In this document: in pieces, positions 42,401 to 52,000 of the stretch
Position numbering within the stretch: position 1 is the stretch's first letter
How the letters are laid out: each line of letters begins with the position of its first letter
Assembly: GCA_965178125.1 (NCBI GenBank)
Contig: OZ237735.1
Location: forward strand, 1,736,001 to 1,800,000
Direction: 5' to 3'
DNA: 64,000 nt
Source of the DNA: Bilabrum cf. latius
Lineage: Eukaryota; Bigyra: Bicosoecida; Bigyra; Bicosoecida
The notes under the pieces: generated by a model
The model's input: the letters and a program-made list of their open reading frames with translations, nothing else
Database searches by the model: none
Told to the model about the DNA's origin: nothing
Made by a program: the position numbers and the translations under genes

Positions 42401-45400
42401 TCTACGGCGTGCTCATTGCTTATGTGCCGTTCGCCTTGGCACTTGCATTCACGTGGGTTTGGTTCTTTGAGCTTCGAGGCGCTGAGCCTTTTGAGGAACC
42501 GCAAGCAATCAACTTCGAGGGTGTTCCCGAGAATTGGGCGTCCAGGGGAGTGATTCAAGAGGAGGATCTCCTACGATTGCTGAGGGGAAGATACGGTACG
42601 GCATTATAGTTCGTTGGGTTCTTCACGCTCGTGCTGGGAGCCTACTTGCTCATACCGGAGGGCGTGCAAGACCCGCTGTACGATGATGATGTTCGAGTCG
42701 AAAAGGTCAAGTTCGAGGCTGATGCGTACGACGACCGTCTGTATGCAGGCGAAAATCTGGGCGATGTTACTTCCGATGAGAAGGCTGAAATAACGCAGCC
42801 CAAGGTTGGGGAAGGCGGCGAGCGGAGCTACCTAGCCTTCCCGTCTTGGCAGCCGTTCCTAGGTCGCCGGGCTCTCATGATCCTGATCGCGTACCTCGTA
42901 CTCTTCATCGATTTGGCCGTGCTGGAGTTCTCATTCAGTGGAATCTACGCAGACAATCAGTACCTGTCTATCGTGACGTTCAAGCTATTCAACATGTTCC
43001 TGGAACTCATGCTGAATGAGCTCATCCGAGAGAACCTTCTCGTCTCTCCAGTCATGGTTCTGAGCGTTATCATTGAGCTGCTGATCACGCTGGGTGCCGT
43101 CGATTTCACGGACTTCGTCGTTGCCTACTATGTTGAGCTGTCGTTGGGTGTGGCTGAGCGATTGTTCATTGACCCTCTCATCAAGTCGATACAGGCCTAT
43201 GGACCGTTGTATGGCATGAACTGCAAGCGAATGTGCCGCCGAAACCGAGCGATTCGAACCCGGGCCGAGCGGAAGGCAGATGAGGAGCAGTACCGCGCAG
43301 CCTTAGAAACTGTCTACAGGGAGACCGAGTCTGTAGAGCCTATTCTAGACAGCTACTTGACGTACAGCAACAACTTGGCTGGGTTGCTCTTGTCACCAGC
43401 GATCCAGGTATTCCTGCTGATCACAGACACTACTGGAATTCGGGTAACTCAAATCCCTGAGCTGTACGAGATCAGGAGCACCGACTTGTTCTACTACACG
43501 ATCTTTGCCGTCGTGATTATTCCTGCCACAATGGCAATGGACATCTTCCTGATGAATGCTCTCGAGTTGATCCACGGGTGGAAGATTTACGACTTCCTAG
43601 TGTTCCAAGACTTCAGGTTTAGCGTTCGAGAGAAGAGGTGGCAGATGAATCAGAAGGACTTCGATACGAGCGTGTCTGGACCGCTGTAGAGCGCAGACCT
43701 GCTGTGCTTTTCGTCTCAATTCTTTTTCATCATCAGCGTCACAGCATTTGGGCTGTTTTTTATCATCATCGGTATGTTGATCCACCTCAGGATCGGTTGG
43801 AACATGCTTGGAGATCCTTGGCTCCTTGTCATTCTGATCGTATCGTATTTGTTCGTCTACTTGTCTAAGTGGCTGTTCTTCTACATTGCCGAGTTCCTTG
43901 GCATGTGGCCTATCCCTGGCGTCAGATCGCTGCTCGATAACGTGTCGTGGGACAAGAAGATTGCAGAAGCGCAGGCTGAGGCGAGGCGCAAGGCTCTCGA
44001 GGAGGCCGAGAACAGGCGAATCGAAGCCAAGGCGCTGCGTGATGACGCCTTCCGTCACAGGTGGATCGAGCGGAACAAGCCGTGGCTTCTCAAGCAGCTC
44101 GAGAGACTCCTGACTCCTCGGACCCTACAGCGCGAAGGTCCTGGCGGACATCCTGTGGAGTCGTACGTTCGTGAAGTGTACGATGCACTGGTTGCTGAGG
44201 GTCGCCGCGGCCTGGGAATGGAAGCCGGTCCTGGTATTGACGGGCTCGTGGATCGCGGGCTTGCTGCCGGACGCCGTCGTCCAGGCGATCGCGGGGATAT
44301 TTCCGATACGGACTCGGATGAGCTAGAGCAGCCGGAGTGGGCCAAACGGCCGTTGGATCCGCTTCCATCTGGGGCCGAGGAAATGATGCGCATGTGGCTC
44401 GCCAAGGCACGGCGCCGGCGCATGTACGAGATCGCGGTCGAGGACCTGATCCGCATCGAGAAGGAGAAACTCAGGCGCTCGCTACCTGCTCCTCGAGACG
44501 GCGGTCCACAGCGCTTTGACGTGTTCTTGGCACTGCCGTCTACGCAGGAGGCCCACCCACTGGCCCTGAACTACTACATTCGAGACTATGAGGTTGAGTT
44601 CCCCGAGGCAGCCAAGCCAGACGCTGAGTTCGACAGGAACAAGTGGAGGGCCTTCTTCAGGGCCAATGCTAAGTACACTGTTCGAGAGATCGATCGACAG
44701 GCCGCTGCGCAGCGTGAGCAGCAGCGTCTCGACCGGCAGCGGCGACGGGAGCTGCAGGGTCGCCGCACCAGACCAGGAGATATCAGCGGCAGCGATTCGG
44801 ATTCAGACCTTAGCCACATGGAGGATGGCAAGCCTGCGTTCGACATCATGGTGGTGGATCGCGACAAAGCAGTTGGCAAGCTGCTACGCAAGTGGCTTGG
44901 CGCCGCTCGTACGCGTATTGGAGGCGTGTTCCCGAAGCAAGAGGCTGCCGGAGATGTCGCCAAGTATCTGCAGGAAGCCCGAGATCTCTCCAGGAAGCGC
45001 GCAGAGCGGAGAGCAGGCCTGGGCTCCAAGGACAGGAAGGGCAAGAAGTCACCCACCGGCACGAAACCAGGCTCCAAGGATGGTGCAGCAGGATCAGACC
45101 CCAGCAGTGCCTTCCCGCAGTCAGTGCAGGTCAACGCTGCCTCTGCTGGTCTCATGCAGCGCTGGATCCAAGCGGCAAGAGACAGGCAATTTGCGGCCAC
45201 TCGTGCCGAGCTCGACGACCATATGGACCGTCTGGAAGACATTGTTGGGCCGCAGTTGCACGAGGCTAACGACTGGTACTTTGGTGTTGGTGTCCGGCTG
45301 CAAGGCGAGGAGCTCGTTGAGGATGGCAGGAGGCTGGCCCAGGAGCGGCAGCGCGGGGCGAGCGAGGCCGAGCACAAGGCTCGCAGGCTCTTGCATGAAT

Positions 45401-46251
45401 TTGACGAGCGACGGACAGAGCAGCAAGCCAAGTCTCGCAAGGAGCGCGAAGAGATGCGGTCCGCTTGGGAGGACGAGGTGCGCTAGAAGGACGCCGAGCT
45501 GGCAGAGCGCGCAGAGAACCTGCTCGCCATCATGGTTGCAAAGGACACGCGCCTGAGGCGGGAGCACGACCTTCCCAAGGCGGACCCGCGTCAATACATG
45601 ATGGCTGCCGCGAAACCAATGACGACATCGTCTGCGTCGGGGGCGGCCACTGGTGGTGCTGCCGACGAGAGTCCAGCGACAGCTGCCGGAACCACAGCGG
45701 CGAGGGGCGGCGCCAAGGATGCCGCTGGGGCAGGCGCTGTTGAGGACGAGGGCGAAGGGCGCGTGACGGATGCTGCTACCAAATCGGATACTCCAGATGT
45801 GGACTCCCTCGATCTCCCAGACGTGCAGGAGGTGCCCAGCGTGGACACCGACATCATCGACAAGATCACTGAGGATGAAGCCGAAGACATACAGGGGATC
45901 GCTGCGAATCTTGCGGCGGCGGCCGCCGAGCGAAGTAGTCACCGACGGGCAGCCCAGGCAGATTTGCAGGCAAGGTTGCGCGAACTCGGCCTCAAGCAAC
46001 AGAAGCGGTCCGCTGCACTCGAGAACCGACGCAAGCGTGCCGAGCGGGAAGCCAACCAAGTCAAGTTCCACGCCGCAGAAGCATCTCGTTCGCATGAATC
46101 GAAGTGGAATGGTGAGGCTGAGCGATGGCTAGAGAAGGTGGAGCGTAGACTGGAGTAGCGACGCCGCGAAGAGGCAGAAGAACTTGGCAGAGAGGCTGCT
46201 GAGGACCTGGCCCAGAGACAGCGAAGGATGCAACGTGGCGCAGGCTTCTGA
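3408..46251 (+). CDS. Giant (~14,250 aa) surface protein: signal peptide, LamG-like, IPT/TIG-type array, GCC2/GCC3, multi-pass membrane region, charged tail
   Basis: Exon 1 (3408-3528) and exon 2 (3620-46251) form 14,251 codons including the UGA stop. Exon 2 alone is 42,632 bp and was read through with more than 100 in-frame UAG codons and no UAA or UGA. In order: a 19-residue signal peptide; one or two concanavalin/LamG-like domains (about residues 75-580); about 10,000 residues of beta-rich, Cys-containing segments, with clear IPT/TIG domains near residues 10,410 and 10,640; a GCC2/GCC3-type Cys-rich array (about 10,800-11,690); a mixed ectodomain; nine or ten hydrophobic segments (about 12,915-13,475); and a basic/acidic helical tail. 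The order predicts an outside N-terminus and a cytoplasmic C-terminus. Adhesion, cell-cell recognition or a cell-surface coat are plausible roles, but no family with a proven function was recognised. The N-terminal ATG is chosen because it gives the signal peptide; the next in-frame ATG (3438) would truncate it. Confidence 0.85.
3529..3619 (+). other. GT-AG intron near the 5' end of the giant gene (91 bp)
   Basis: The donor GTGAGT follows codon 40 plus one base, and the acceptor is AACGCAG. The intron contains an in-frame TAA. Splicing joins the signal-peptide exon in phase 1 to the 42.6-kb second exon (SAH then VDVDD). Confidence 0.8.
3700..5240 (+). other. LamG/concanavalin A-like domain, probably followed by a second
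   Basis: The first unit has the usual landmarks: DGLTIGAWVRV (start strand), RWHFVAASWS (central strand) and FLYGRSLSPDALATL (closing helix or strand). A second, weaker unit has LEVAWTSDEISLAIDG and FRGSVSRFRVLG. Such domains usually bind glycans or proteins outside the cell. The second unit is less certain. Confidence 0.6.
5500..35610 (+). repeat. About 10,000-residue array of Cys-containing beta-sandwich segments, IPT/TIG-type in part
   Basis: Units of roughly 90-120 residues recur, with a strand pattern of a G-x-G-x-F-like turn, a Cys, a second strand, then S/D-x-x-x-L-x-C followed by Pro. The clearest IPT/TIG copies are near 34,729 (GGTVITVRGRNF … LLCESPP), near 35,430 (PLLVSGSNF … VLCLIP) and near 23,005 (IRIAGIGF … ELACLSP). 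Many other copies are strongly diverged at the amino-acid level. UAG codons are frequent here and tend to sit between strands. Parts from about 28,860 to 33,200 look more irregular and were not assigned to a family. Confidence 0.6.
25150..25480 (+). other. Segment resembling the ASAxxVxxAL-x-IG repeat of large surface proteins
   Basis: The protein reads FFTVQMESFVSEPIRVGASA, then DVKQAIQSLDCIGDVDVSSI, then a VTFRR strand. This is the pattern of a repeat I associate with large secreted or surface proteins of algae, oomycetes and bacteria, in which an F-x-L strand precedes ASAxxVxxALxxLxxIG. Related, less clear segments follow to about 26,500. Assignment is by eye. Confidence 0.45.
35890..38560 (+). 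other. GCC2/GCC3-type cysteine-rich array
   Basis: About 890 residues contain many copies of C-P-x-G-x-x-C-P and C-P-x-G-[TSY]-[YFW]-x-C motifs, for example CPPGSYCPGAG, CPAGTYCPGAG, CPEGHYCFEG, CPPGFFCPAGT and CPAGYVC. This matches the ephrin-receptor-like GCC2/GCC3 family common in alveolate and stramenopile surface proteins. The array is interrupted near 36,360-36,600 and 37,800-38,290 by Cys-poor inserts, and near 36,870 by an Asn/Ser/Thr-rich stretch likely to be glycosylated. Confidence 0.85.
38561..42240 (+). other. Membrane-proximal ectodomain of the giant protein, unassigned
   Basis: About 1,225 residues lie between the Cys array and the first hydrophobic segment. They include scattered Cys pairs, a CTPCPPRYGC motif near 40,180 that resembles a last GCC-type unit, and several N-x-S/T sites. 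I recognise no domain family. Confidence 0.5.
42245..43910 (+). other. Polytopic membrane region, about nine or ten hydrophobic segments
   Basis: Hydrophobic stretches occur at about 42,255-42,325, 42,400-42,470, 42,605-42,655, 42,870-42,940, 42,960-43,020, 43,035-43,150, 43,380-43,430, 43,490-43,570, 43,700-43,790 and 43,815-43,905. Some are amphipathic, so the exact number is open. A charged loop with RRNRAIRTRAERKADEEQ separates the later segments. The layout recalls multi-pass receptors or channel-like proteins, but no pore or GPCR signature was seen. Confidence 0.7.
43911..46248 (+). other. Charged helical cytoplasmic tail
   Basis: About 780 residues are rich in Arg, Lys, Glu, Ala and Gln, with heptad-like stretches (for example AQAEARRKALEEAENRR) that predict coiled coil. 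They carry three copies of a WLxxAR motif and two acidic serine clusters. The end (about 45,900-46,248) is another helical Arg/Glu-rich stretch. Confidence 0.7.
44383..45189 (+). repeat. Three copies of a short L/M-x-x-W-L/I-x-A-A/K-A-R-x-R motif
   Basis: The copies are MMRMWLAKARRRR (44,383-44,421), LLRKWLGAARTRI (44,881-44,919) and LMQRWIQAARDRQ (45,151-45,189). Each begins a helical segment followed by charged residues. They look like diverged copies of one helical unit, perhaps a docking site. Confidence 0.6.
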
Positions 46252-46577
46252 GCCGTGGACATTTTCTGTGTGTAATTAATTGAACTACATTTAGTCGAAA
46301 TACCTTTAGTAAACGATTAGTCATCAGAGCCAACTAGTAGGCTTCGTCGTTGTAGCGACGAGGTCGCCGCGGCTCTCTGTGTATCTGTGCTATTATTATG
46401 TACTGCTACTACTAGTAGTTATATCAAAATAATATGAAGTAAATAATAAATTGGGAAATGCAAGTTTGGAAGATTCGGAGCTCTCTTGGATCCGCAAAGG
46501 AAAACCCCAAGCTGTCTTACGACACACAGACCCCATTAAGACTTAAATAGTTTACTCTGTGCTCAGCTAAATTTGAA
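46252..46577. other. 326-bp intergenic region with a nested hairpin
   Basis: This AT-rich gap holds the 3' end of the giant gene and the promoter of the JmjC gene. It contains nested inverted repeats at 46,326-46,376: outer arms AGAGCC/GGCTCT and inner arms TCGTCG/CGACGA (46,344-46,349 and 46,356-46,361) with a 6-base loop. A 3'-end or RNA structure is possible. AAATAATAAATT near 46,441 is a loose polyadenylation-signal-like stretch. Confidence 0.5.
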
Positions 46578-48788
46578 ATGATAATGGCATGCTGCTTTGT
46601 GCTTGCGGCGACACTCTGCATCGGGGTGATCAGCGAGCAGCCGCCTGCATGGCGGCCAACTTATCGACGGAGATCCATTTTAAAGTCTTCAGAAAGCAAT
46701 TTAGTGGACACTGGACCAGTTGAATTGACATCGCAGGAACAATAGCGGTGGCAGTCCAGATTTCCGTACTGGGTATTTGACGTATAGCCGATTCGCCGAA
46801 TACCGTGGTACGATCTGTGGCGTCCAGAGCATTGGCGGTATCGCAGGGGGCTTGTCCCCTTCATAACTTCTCGCGTTAAGTCGGATTGGGTTCCTACTTC
46901 AGACAACCGAGGCCTTAGGCTTGGAGTTCGCCAGTCATGGATGGCCGTCGACATTCTACGCACTTTTGGCAATGTTTATGGAAGTCTGAAAGTGACAAAC
47001 CTAAAAAATCGGTAGGAGCAGTCAAATTACACCAACATGGAATTGACAGTCGGGGATGCGATAGCATTAATGAGGTCCGAGGCGGAATCTCTCCTGAAGA
47101 CTAGCGAAAGGCAGGCCGCCAGAACTGGTTGGCGCGATGGCCTGGGGGTACACCCAGCGAATGGAACGAACGAAGTGCTCGACACTTGGTTGAGGTATGC
47201 TTGGCGGCGACGTGCAGAAACTGTTGTAGCCGGTGCATCTTTTGAGACCGTGCGGATGACCTAGCGTGAAAGGCGACCAGAGTCTTTGCCAGCCTGGGGT
47301 GCTATTGGCGGCATAGAGGCGCCCAGTATGGCACCAGGCATGTACATGCTTGCCAACATTGACGATTAGACATGGGAGTCTATCTCTGCAAGGTCTAGAC
47401 CTAATACTGAGCCTTCAAACAGCCAGGCTTTGCCCTGGTTTGCCTCGTCGGACGAAGGCTGGATGCAGTGGTGCCTACCTCGCTCTACCAACAGCACTCA
47501 TTCGGGCGACAGCCTAAGAGACTAGTTTGTTAAATCGTCATTCTGGCGGATGCTTACAATTGGTGCCCCTGGTGCCGGCATGCTAGCCCACAGGGACTCG
47601 CTACGAGTGTCTTCGTTCCAGCTGCAGCAGCGAGGAGCGAAGCGTTGGCTGCTGTGCCCTCCAAATGGCGCCCTATCCTCTTCTAGTCCTGGCGCGGGAA
47701 ATCATTCTTATATTGCGAATGACTAGGTGCTTCAGAGGGCTATTTAGCTAGGCATTGACATGACTGACATTCGCGAATCGGACTACGCCCGTCTTCCCCT
47801 GCTCCGCCGCCTGTCCAATTGCTTCGCCGTCGACGTGCAGCCGGGAGAGATGTTGTATTACCCAGCTGACTACTGGCATGCTACAGATACACGAGTAGGC
47901 CCATGGCGAGGTGCAGCTGTTGGTAGCGGTCCTTGGGTGGATGCGACCCTGGCTGCAGCGGCAAAGGCTGCAGGCCACGGCTATGCTCGCACAGCCGACA
48001 ACAACGTGAACGGACGGAAGGTGGACAACCGCCTTCGAGATCCTGCCAGCACAGCCAAGATTGGTGTTGCCGTCAGTGGTTCCATCATCAACACGGACAA
48101 CATGCGGGCCTCCATGCTCTCACTGTTCCGAATGTGCGCCAGGTCTGACGGGATGCAGAGTGAGTCTAGCGCGGAACTGTATAGCAGCCTCCTCTGCTAG
48201 TAGCTTGGCTCCTGCTTCGATTGGTGGGCCGTAGCATTTGGAGAAGGCTGGAACGATGCATGGCAAGCGTCTGGGCCAGTGGCTGCAACTCGAGCAATGC
48301 ACCATCTTCACCAACGCCAGCAATCGAACGTCAATACACAGGCGTAGCGTGCGGAAGAGTTGCACCTTGCGGAGCGCCGGCTTGCTCAGGACCAAACCGA
48401 ATGGAGAAGTCTGCTAACATTGTCTCAAAGGCCGGGTACATTGTCATTTGTCGACGCAAATTTTGCCGCAAAACTCGAGGCTAGTCGGTGGGGCTAGGAT
48501 GCAGTACGGCACGGGTTCCCCGGGACATGGCCTTCAAGTTAGTGGCCGAATCGAATGTCAAAGTCTAGTCCTCCTCAATGGAAACGGGTGCGGCGCGATC
48601 CAGTTCGCATGCATTCTGATGCTTCAGTCCGAGGGCCGATTCATTCAAGTGAGGACATTGGGAAAGTGTCTATCGCTGCTGGAAGTATCCAGTCTGAATG
48701 GGGTGTAACTGATGGACCAGACGGACCGATCGAGCTTGGGTGGACAGAGAGATACTGCGATAGGTTCAAGGACGCACCTGTGCATTAA
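46578..48788 (+). CDS. JmjC/cupin-8-like dioxygenase with signal peptide (736 aa)
   Basis: One exon runs from ATG to UAA with 13 in-frame UAG codons, two of them adjacent near 48,200. The N-terminus MIMACCFVLAATLCIGVIS is a likely signal peptide, so the protein probably acts in the ER, the secretory pathway or outside the cell. The JmjC/cupin core lies at about residues 325-440. It shows GMLAHRDSL with Fe ligands H338 and D340, then FQLQQRGAKRWLLCPP, then PGEMLYYPADYWHAT with the third ligand H434. The HxD…H triad and the preceding glycines make an Fe(II)/2-oxoglutarate hydroxylase likely, of the JMJD/cupin-8 type rather than a histone demethylase. The upstream 300 residues and the Arg/Gln-rich C-terminus are unassigned. 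A second ATG two codons downstream would give nearly the same product. Confidence 0.8.
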
Positions 48789-49003
48789 GGGGTAAGTGGA
48801 ACGCCACAACTTCCAATAATCAAATCCGTTTTCCAGATCCAGGATGCTAAGTCGGGCTGGTGTCCACCGTTCGTAGTGGTCACACCATGCCAATCTAGAT
48901 CAGATTCCAAGATCGAAAGGTCATGTAGGCTGAGTTGGGAACTTCTGGAATGATGTTTGTATAGATATTTTCAGATTAACCTCAAGATTGCATCTTCTTA
49001 CAC
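48789..49003. other. 215-bp convergent 3' region with a hairpin
   Basis: The JmjC gene and midasin end toward each other here. An imperfect hairpin occupies 48,859-48,886: GGTGT-CCAC, loop CGTTCGTA, GTGG, two-base bulge, ACACC. It may mark 3' processing of either transcript. I found no tRNA or other RNA gene. Confidence 0.45.
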
Positions 49004-52000
49004 TCAAAAAGAGTTCGACTCATTCACAAGCCTAACCCACTGCTGGACTGTGTCCGCCAATACCTGAGGAAGCTTGCCGTGATCTTGCACGACCACGTAA
49101 AATGGGAATGGATACCCATCCAGGTACGGGCGGCGCACCCACTTGCCTTGCACCATTGAAATGGACTCCGTCTCAAGGATACTGGTCTTGAACTATGAAG
49201 CAGCAGGCGCAAGCTGCGCCTTTGCCTTCGCCTCATCCAAGGTCAACCCGCCGCTGGTGTCTGGGTCGCTGGCCCCGCCGCTTGCTGCACCTGCTGCGGA
49301 GGATGAAGGCTGCTGTGCGTCCAGAACAATCATAATGACCAGGACACCGAGCTGCTTGGCCCTCATCAGCTGCTGCGTGACCTCATTCCGTTTCGATTGC
49401 TCCAACATGCCGTCGCTGATTACAAACAGGAGTTGCGTGCACGACACACCAAGACCGCTAGATGCCGCGCTAGCTGCCCCAAACGCATTTGCCTGTTTTT
49501 CAAACTCCGCAAGGGATACCCGAAGCATTTTTGCTGGATCTGTTTGGGTTTGTGCAAACGTCAGCTCGCGCAGTAGCTGGCCACCACCTGCCCGCGTGAA
49601 TGGCTTGCTCAAGTCGTGCACAACTCGCGAGTCTTTCCCAAAGCTAACAACTCCGACTTGACCGACCTCAAGCTTGTTGAGAGCCTACGATATCATTGCA
49701 ATGCTATCCACAGCAAACTTGGCGGTTGATCCAGCTTGCATACTCTTCGAGTCGTCAATCGCCAGGAGAACCTGGTAAGTCCGCTGTGATGCCTTCGTCC
49801 GCCGAAGCCAAATCTTGTCCTTGCGGAACTACGAAGCAATGTACTGAATAACACGCCGCATATTGATGCGTTTCCCTGTTCTGTAGTCGCCAGCAAGCCG
49901 ACTTGCCTTCGTAGGTGACAGGATTAGCCGCAATTTCTCGCAAAGCTGCTGGGCTCTTGTAGATGTCTCAGCCACGGCTCGGGACCACATTTCTGAGCAC
50001 CTCCGCTCGTCGCCGAGGTTCGCAGCAATTGCTACCACCACATCACCACCATCGTCCATATCAACAGCAAGATCTGCACCGTCTTCTTGGCGCTAAACCA
50101 GGCCAACTCGCACACTTGGCTCAACAATTGGCCTTGCTTGCGTGTCGGGGCTCTTGCTTGCCTCGCCAGAGCCGTCACGAGATTCTCCTAACTCTGCCTC
50201 CGAGCTAGATTCATCAGCTTCGTGGCTTGCAGGGGGCTCCAGCAAATCAATGGCAGTCTTCGACTCTTGTGCCTCGAAACCATCTTCTGGAGAATCCTCG
50301 TCCACCATCGCAGTCTGCTAAACATCAGCTCCGACTGCTTCAGCGGCTGCGTCAGTCTCCCCAGTTGTCTTTGCAGCAGCGTCATCGAACGACTCCCCAT
50401 CCTCGTCGACCATGTCCTGTTGCTTCCTTCTGCTCCGAGCATCAGTGTCTGCCTGCTGCTCTGACATGTCGAGTCCAAGAGCGGCAGATGACCCAGTAGC
50501 GTCTGGCGCCATCTCAGCTGCTCTCATTTCCGATCCATTCACCTGGTCACCCGATTCTACAGCAGGTTCATCCTGCATGGCGTTGCTAAGAGCGTGATCG
50601 ATTGCATCGTCAAAACCGCTTTCAAAAGGGTTCATGGCATCTTGGAATCGAGACGCCGCATCAATCATGTCCTGCAGTGACTGCTCAGTCGGACCGTCGT
50701 TTTCACCGTCACCATCGTCCTCTTGGCCTATGCCCCGACTCTGCAGCACGGCGCTGCTGGCGGCGCCACCAGAAGTTCCCTCATCCTGTTGGCCAGAACC
50801 AGAGGCAGGAGCATCGTTATCGTCATCGTCATCAGGCAAATCTTCTCCTTCAATGCTGTCACCAACACCAGCATCGGCGCTCTGCAAGTCAGGTGGCTCG
50901 TCACCAGATTCCATGGGAGCCTACCCGTCGGTACCAGACCCGCCAGCTTCTTGGCCCTCTGCTGCCTCGCCTGCATCTTGCCCAGCTGGCTGTTCGGTGG
51001 AATTGTCTTCGTGGTCAACGTCCTCGCTAACACTCGATGCTGCCGCATCTTCCTCATTGTCCATCTCGCTAGAACCTCCGTCGTCATCGGCGTCACTACC
51101 TGCCGCATCATCTGCTGTAGGCTCCGGGGCGGCACCATCGGCCACGTCGCCGTCCTTGTCAGGCTCTGCATCAGCAGCGTCTCCGGCAGCGGTCTCCTCA
51201 GGCTCATCATCTTCACACAGGTCCATCTCGGCCTACGCTTGGTCCTCCTCCTAATTGCTGCCATTCTTAAGACCAAGTTGCTCGGGCTCTTCGTCCTGCG
51301 CGCCCGGTATTTCATCGTTTTCATCAGCTTCCGAGTCTGAAGCCTTGCCATCTTCCTCACCTGATATGCCATCTTCATTCTGCATGTCTGGTTGGTCGTT
51401 GGAGTCTTCTCTCTCAGCGTTGCCATCCGCGTCATCGTCCGCACTGGCTCCCAATTCATCGTTGGCATTGGTCGTGGGGCCGTCATCGGCTGCTTCTCCA
51501 GCATCACCCTCAGCCTCGTCGGCACCGTCCTCGCCTTGCACTGAGCCAGCGTCCGCTTGCTCATCGTCGGCGCCGTCTTTTTCGCCCTCCCACAGGCTAA
51601 CATCAATCGCCTCGTCGAGCTCCCCACCATCTCCCATTTCCTCGTCAAGGTCAGTGGTCTCTGGCTCATCGTCGCTGGCTTCACCATCCGATGCCTGTTC
51701 GATCTCTTGTGCTGCGCCGTCCTCACCCATCCCTCCGACTTCAATTCCAGTTTCATCCTCAGGTTTAGGCGGTTCGCCTTCCTGTTGAACATCGGCACCT
51801 CCAGCTACATCTCCCTCACCATCCAAGGCCTGCTGCTTGTCATCATCGTTCTAGTCACTGCCTGGCTGCGGGCCAGCATCAACGGTTTCGTCGTCCTTCA
51901 GGCCCTCAATCTGACCCATATCCGCGCCTTCCTTTGCTAATTGCTCGGAAATGTCTTCTTCCCCAGTCCCGGTACCAAGACCAGTGCCCTCTTCTGCTTC

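Noticed and set aside
3408-46251. A decayed pseudogene or a run of separate small genes
   Set aside because: Decay would create UAA and UGA as often as UAG and would also shift frames. None of these occurs in over 14,000 codons, and domain order is coherent.
46578-48788. Histone demethylase identity for the second JmjC protein
   Set aside because: It has a signal peptide, no JmjN domain, no zinc site and an HxD rather than HxE ligand pair, so a JMJD/cupin-8-type hydroxylase fits better.
48789-49003. A tRNA, including a suppressor tRNA-Gln(CUA), in the convergent gap
   Set aside because: The hairpin at 48,859 lacks the D and T arms and the GGTTC-type B box. No cloverleaf could be drawn in any of the three gaps.
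50602-51940. Plus-strand Ser/Ala- and Leu-rich ORFs across 50.6-51.9 kb
   Set aside because: They are antisense readings of midasin's acidic Asp/Glu repeat region, whose codons give Ser, Val and Ile on the other strand.
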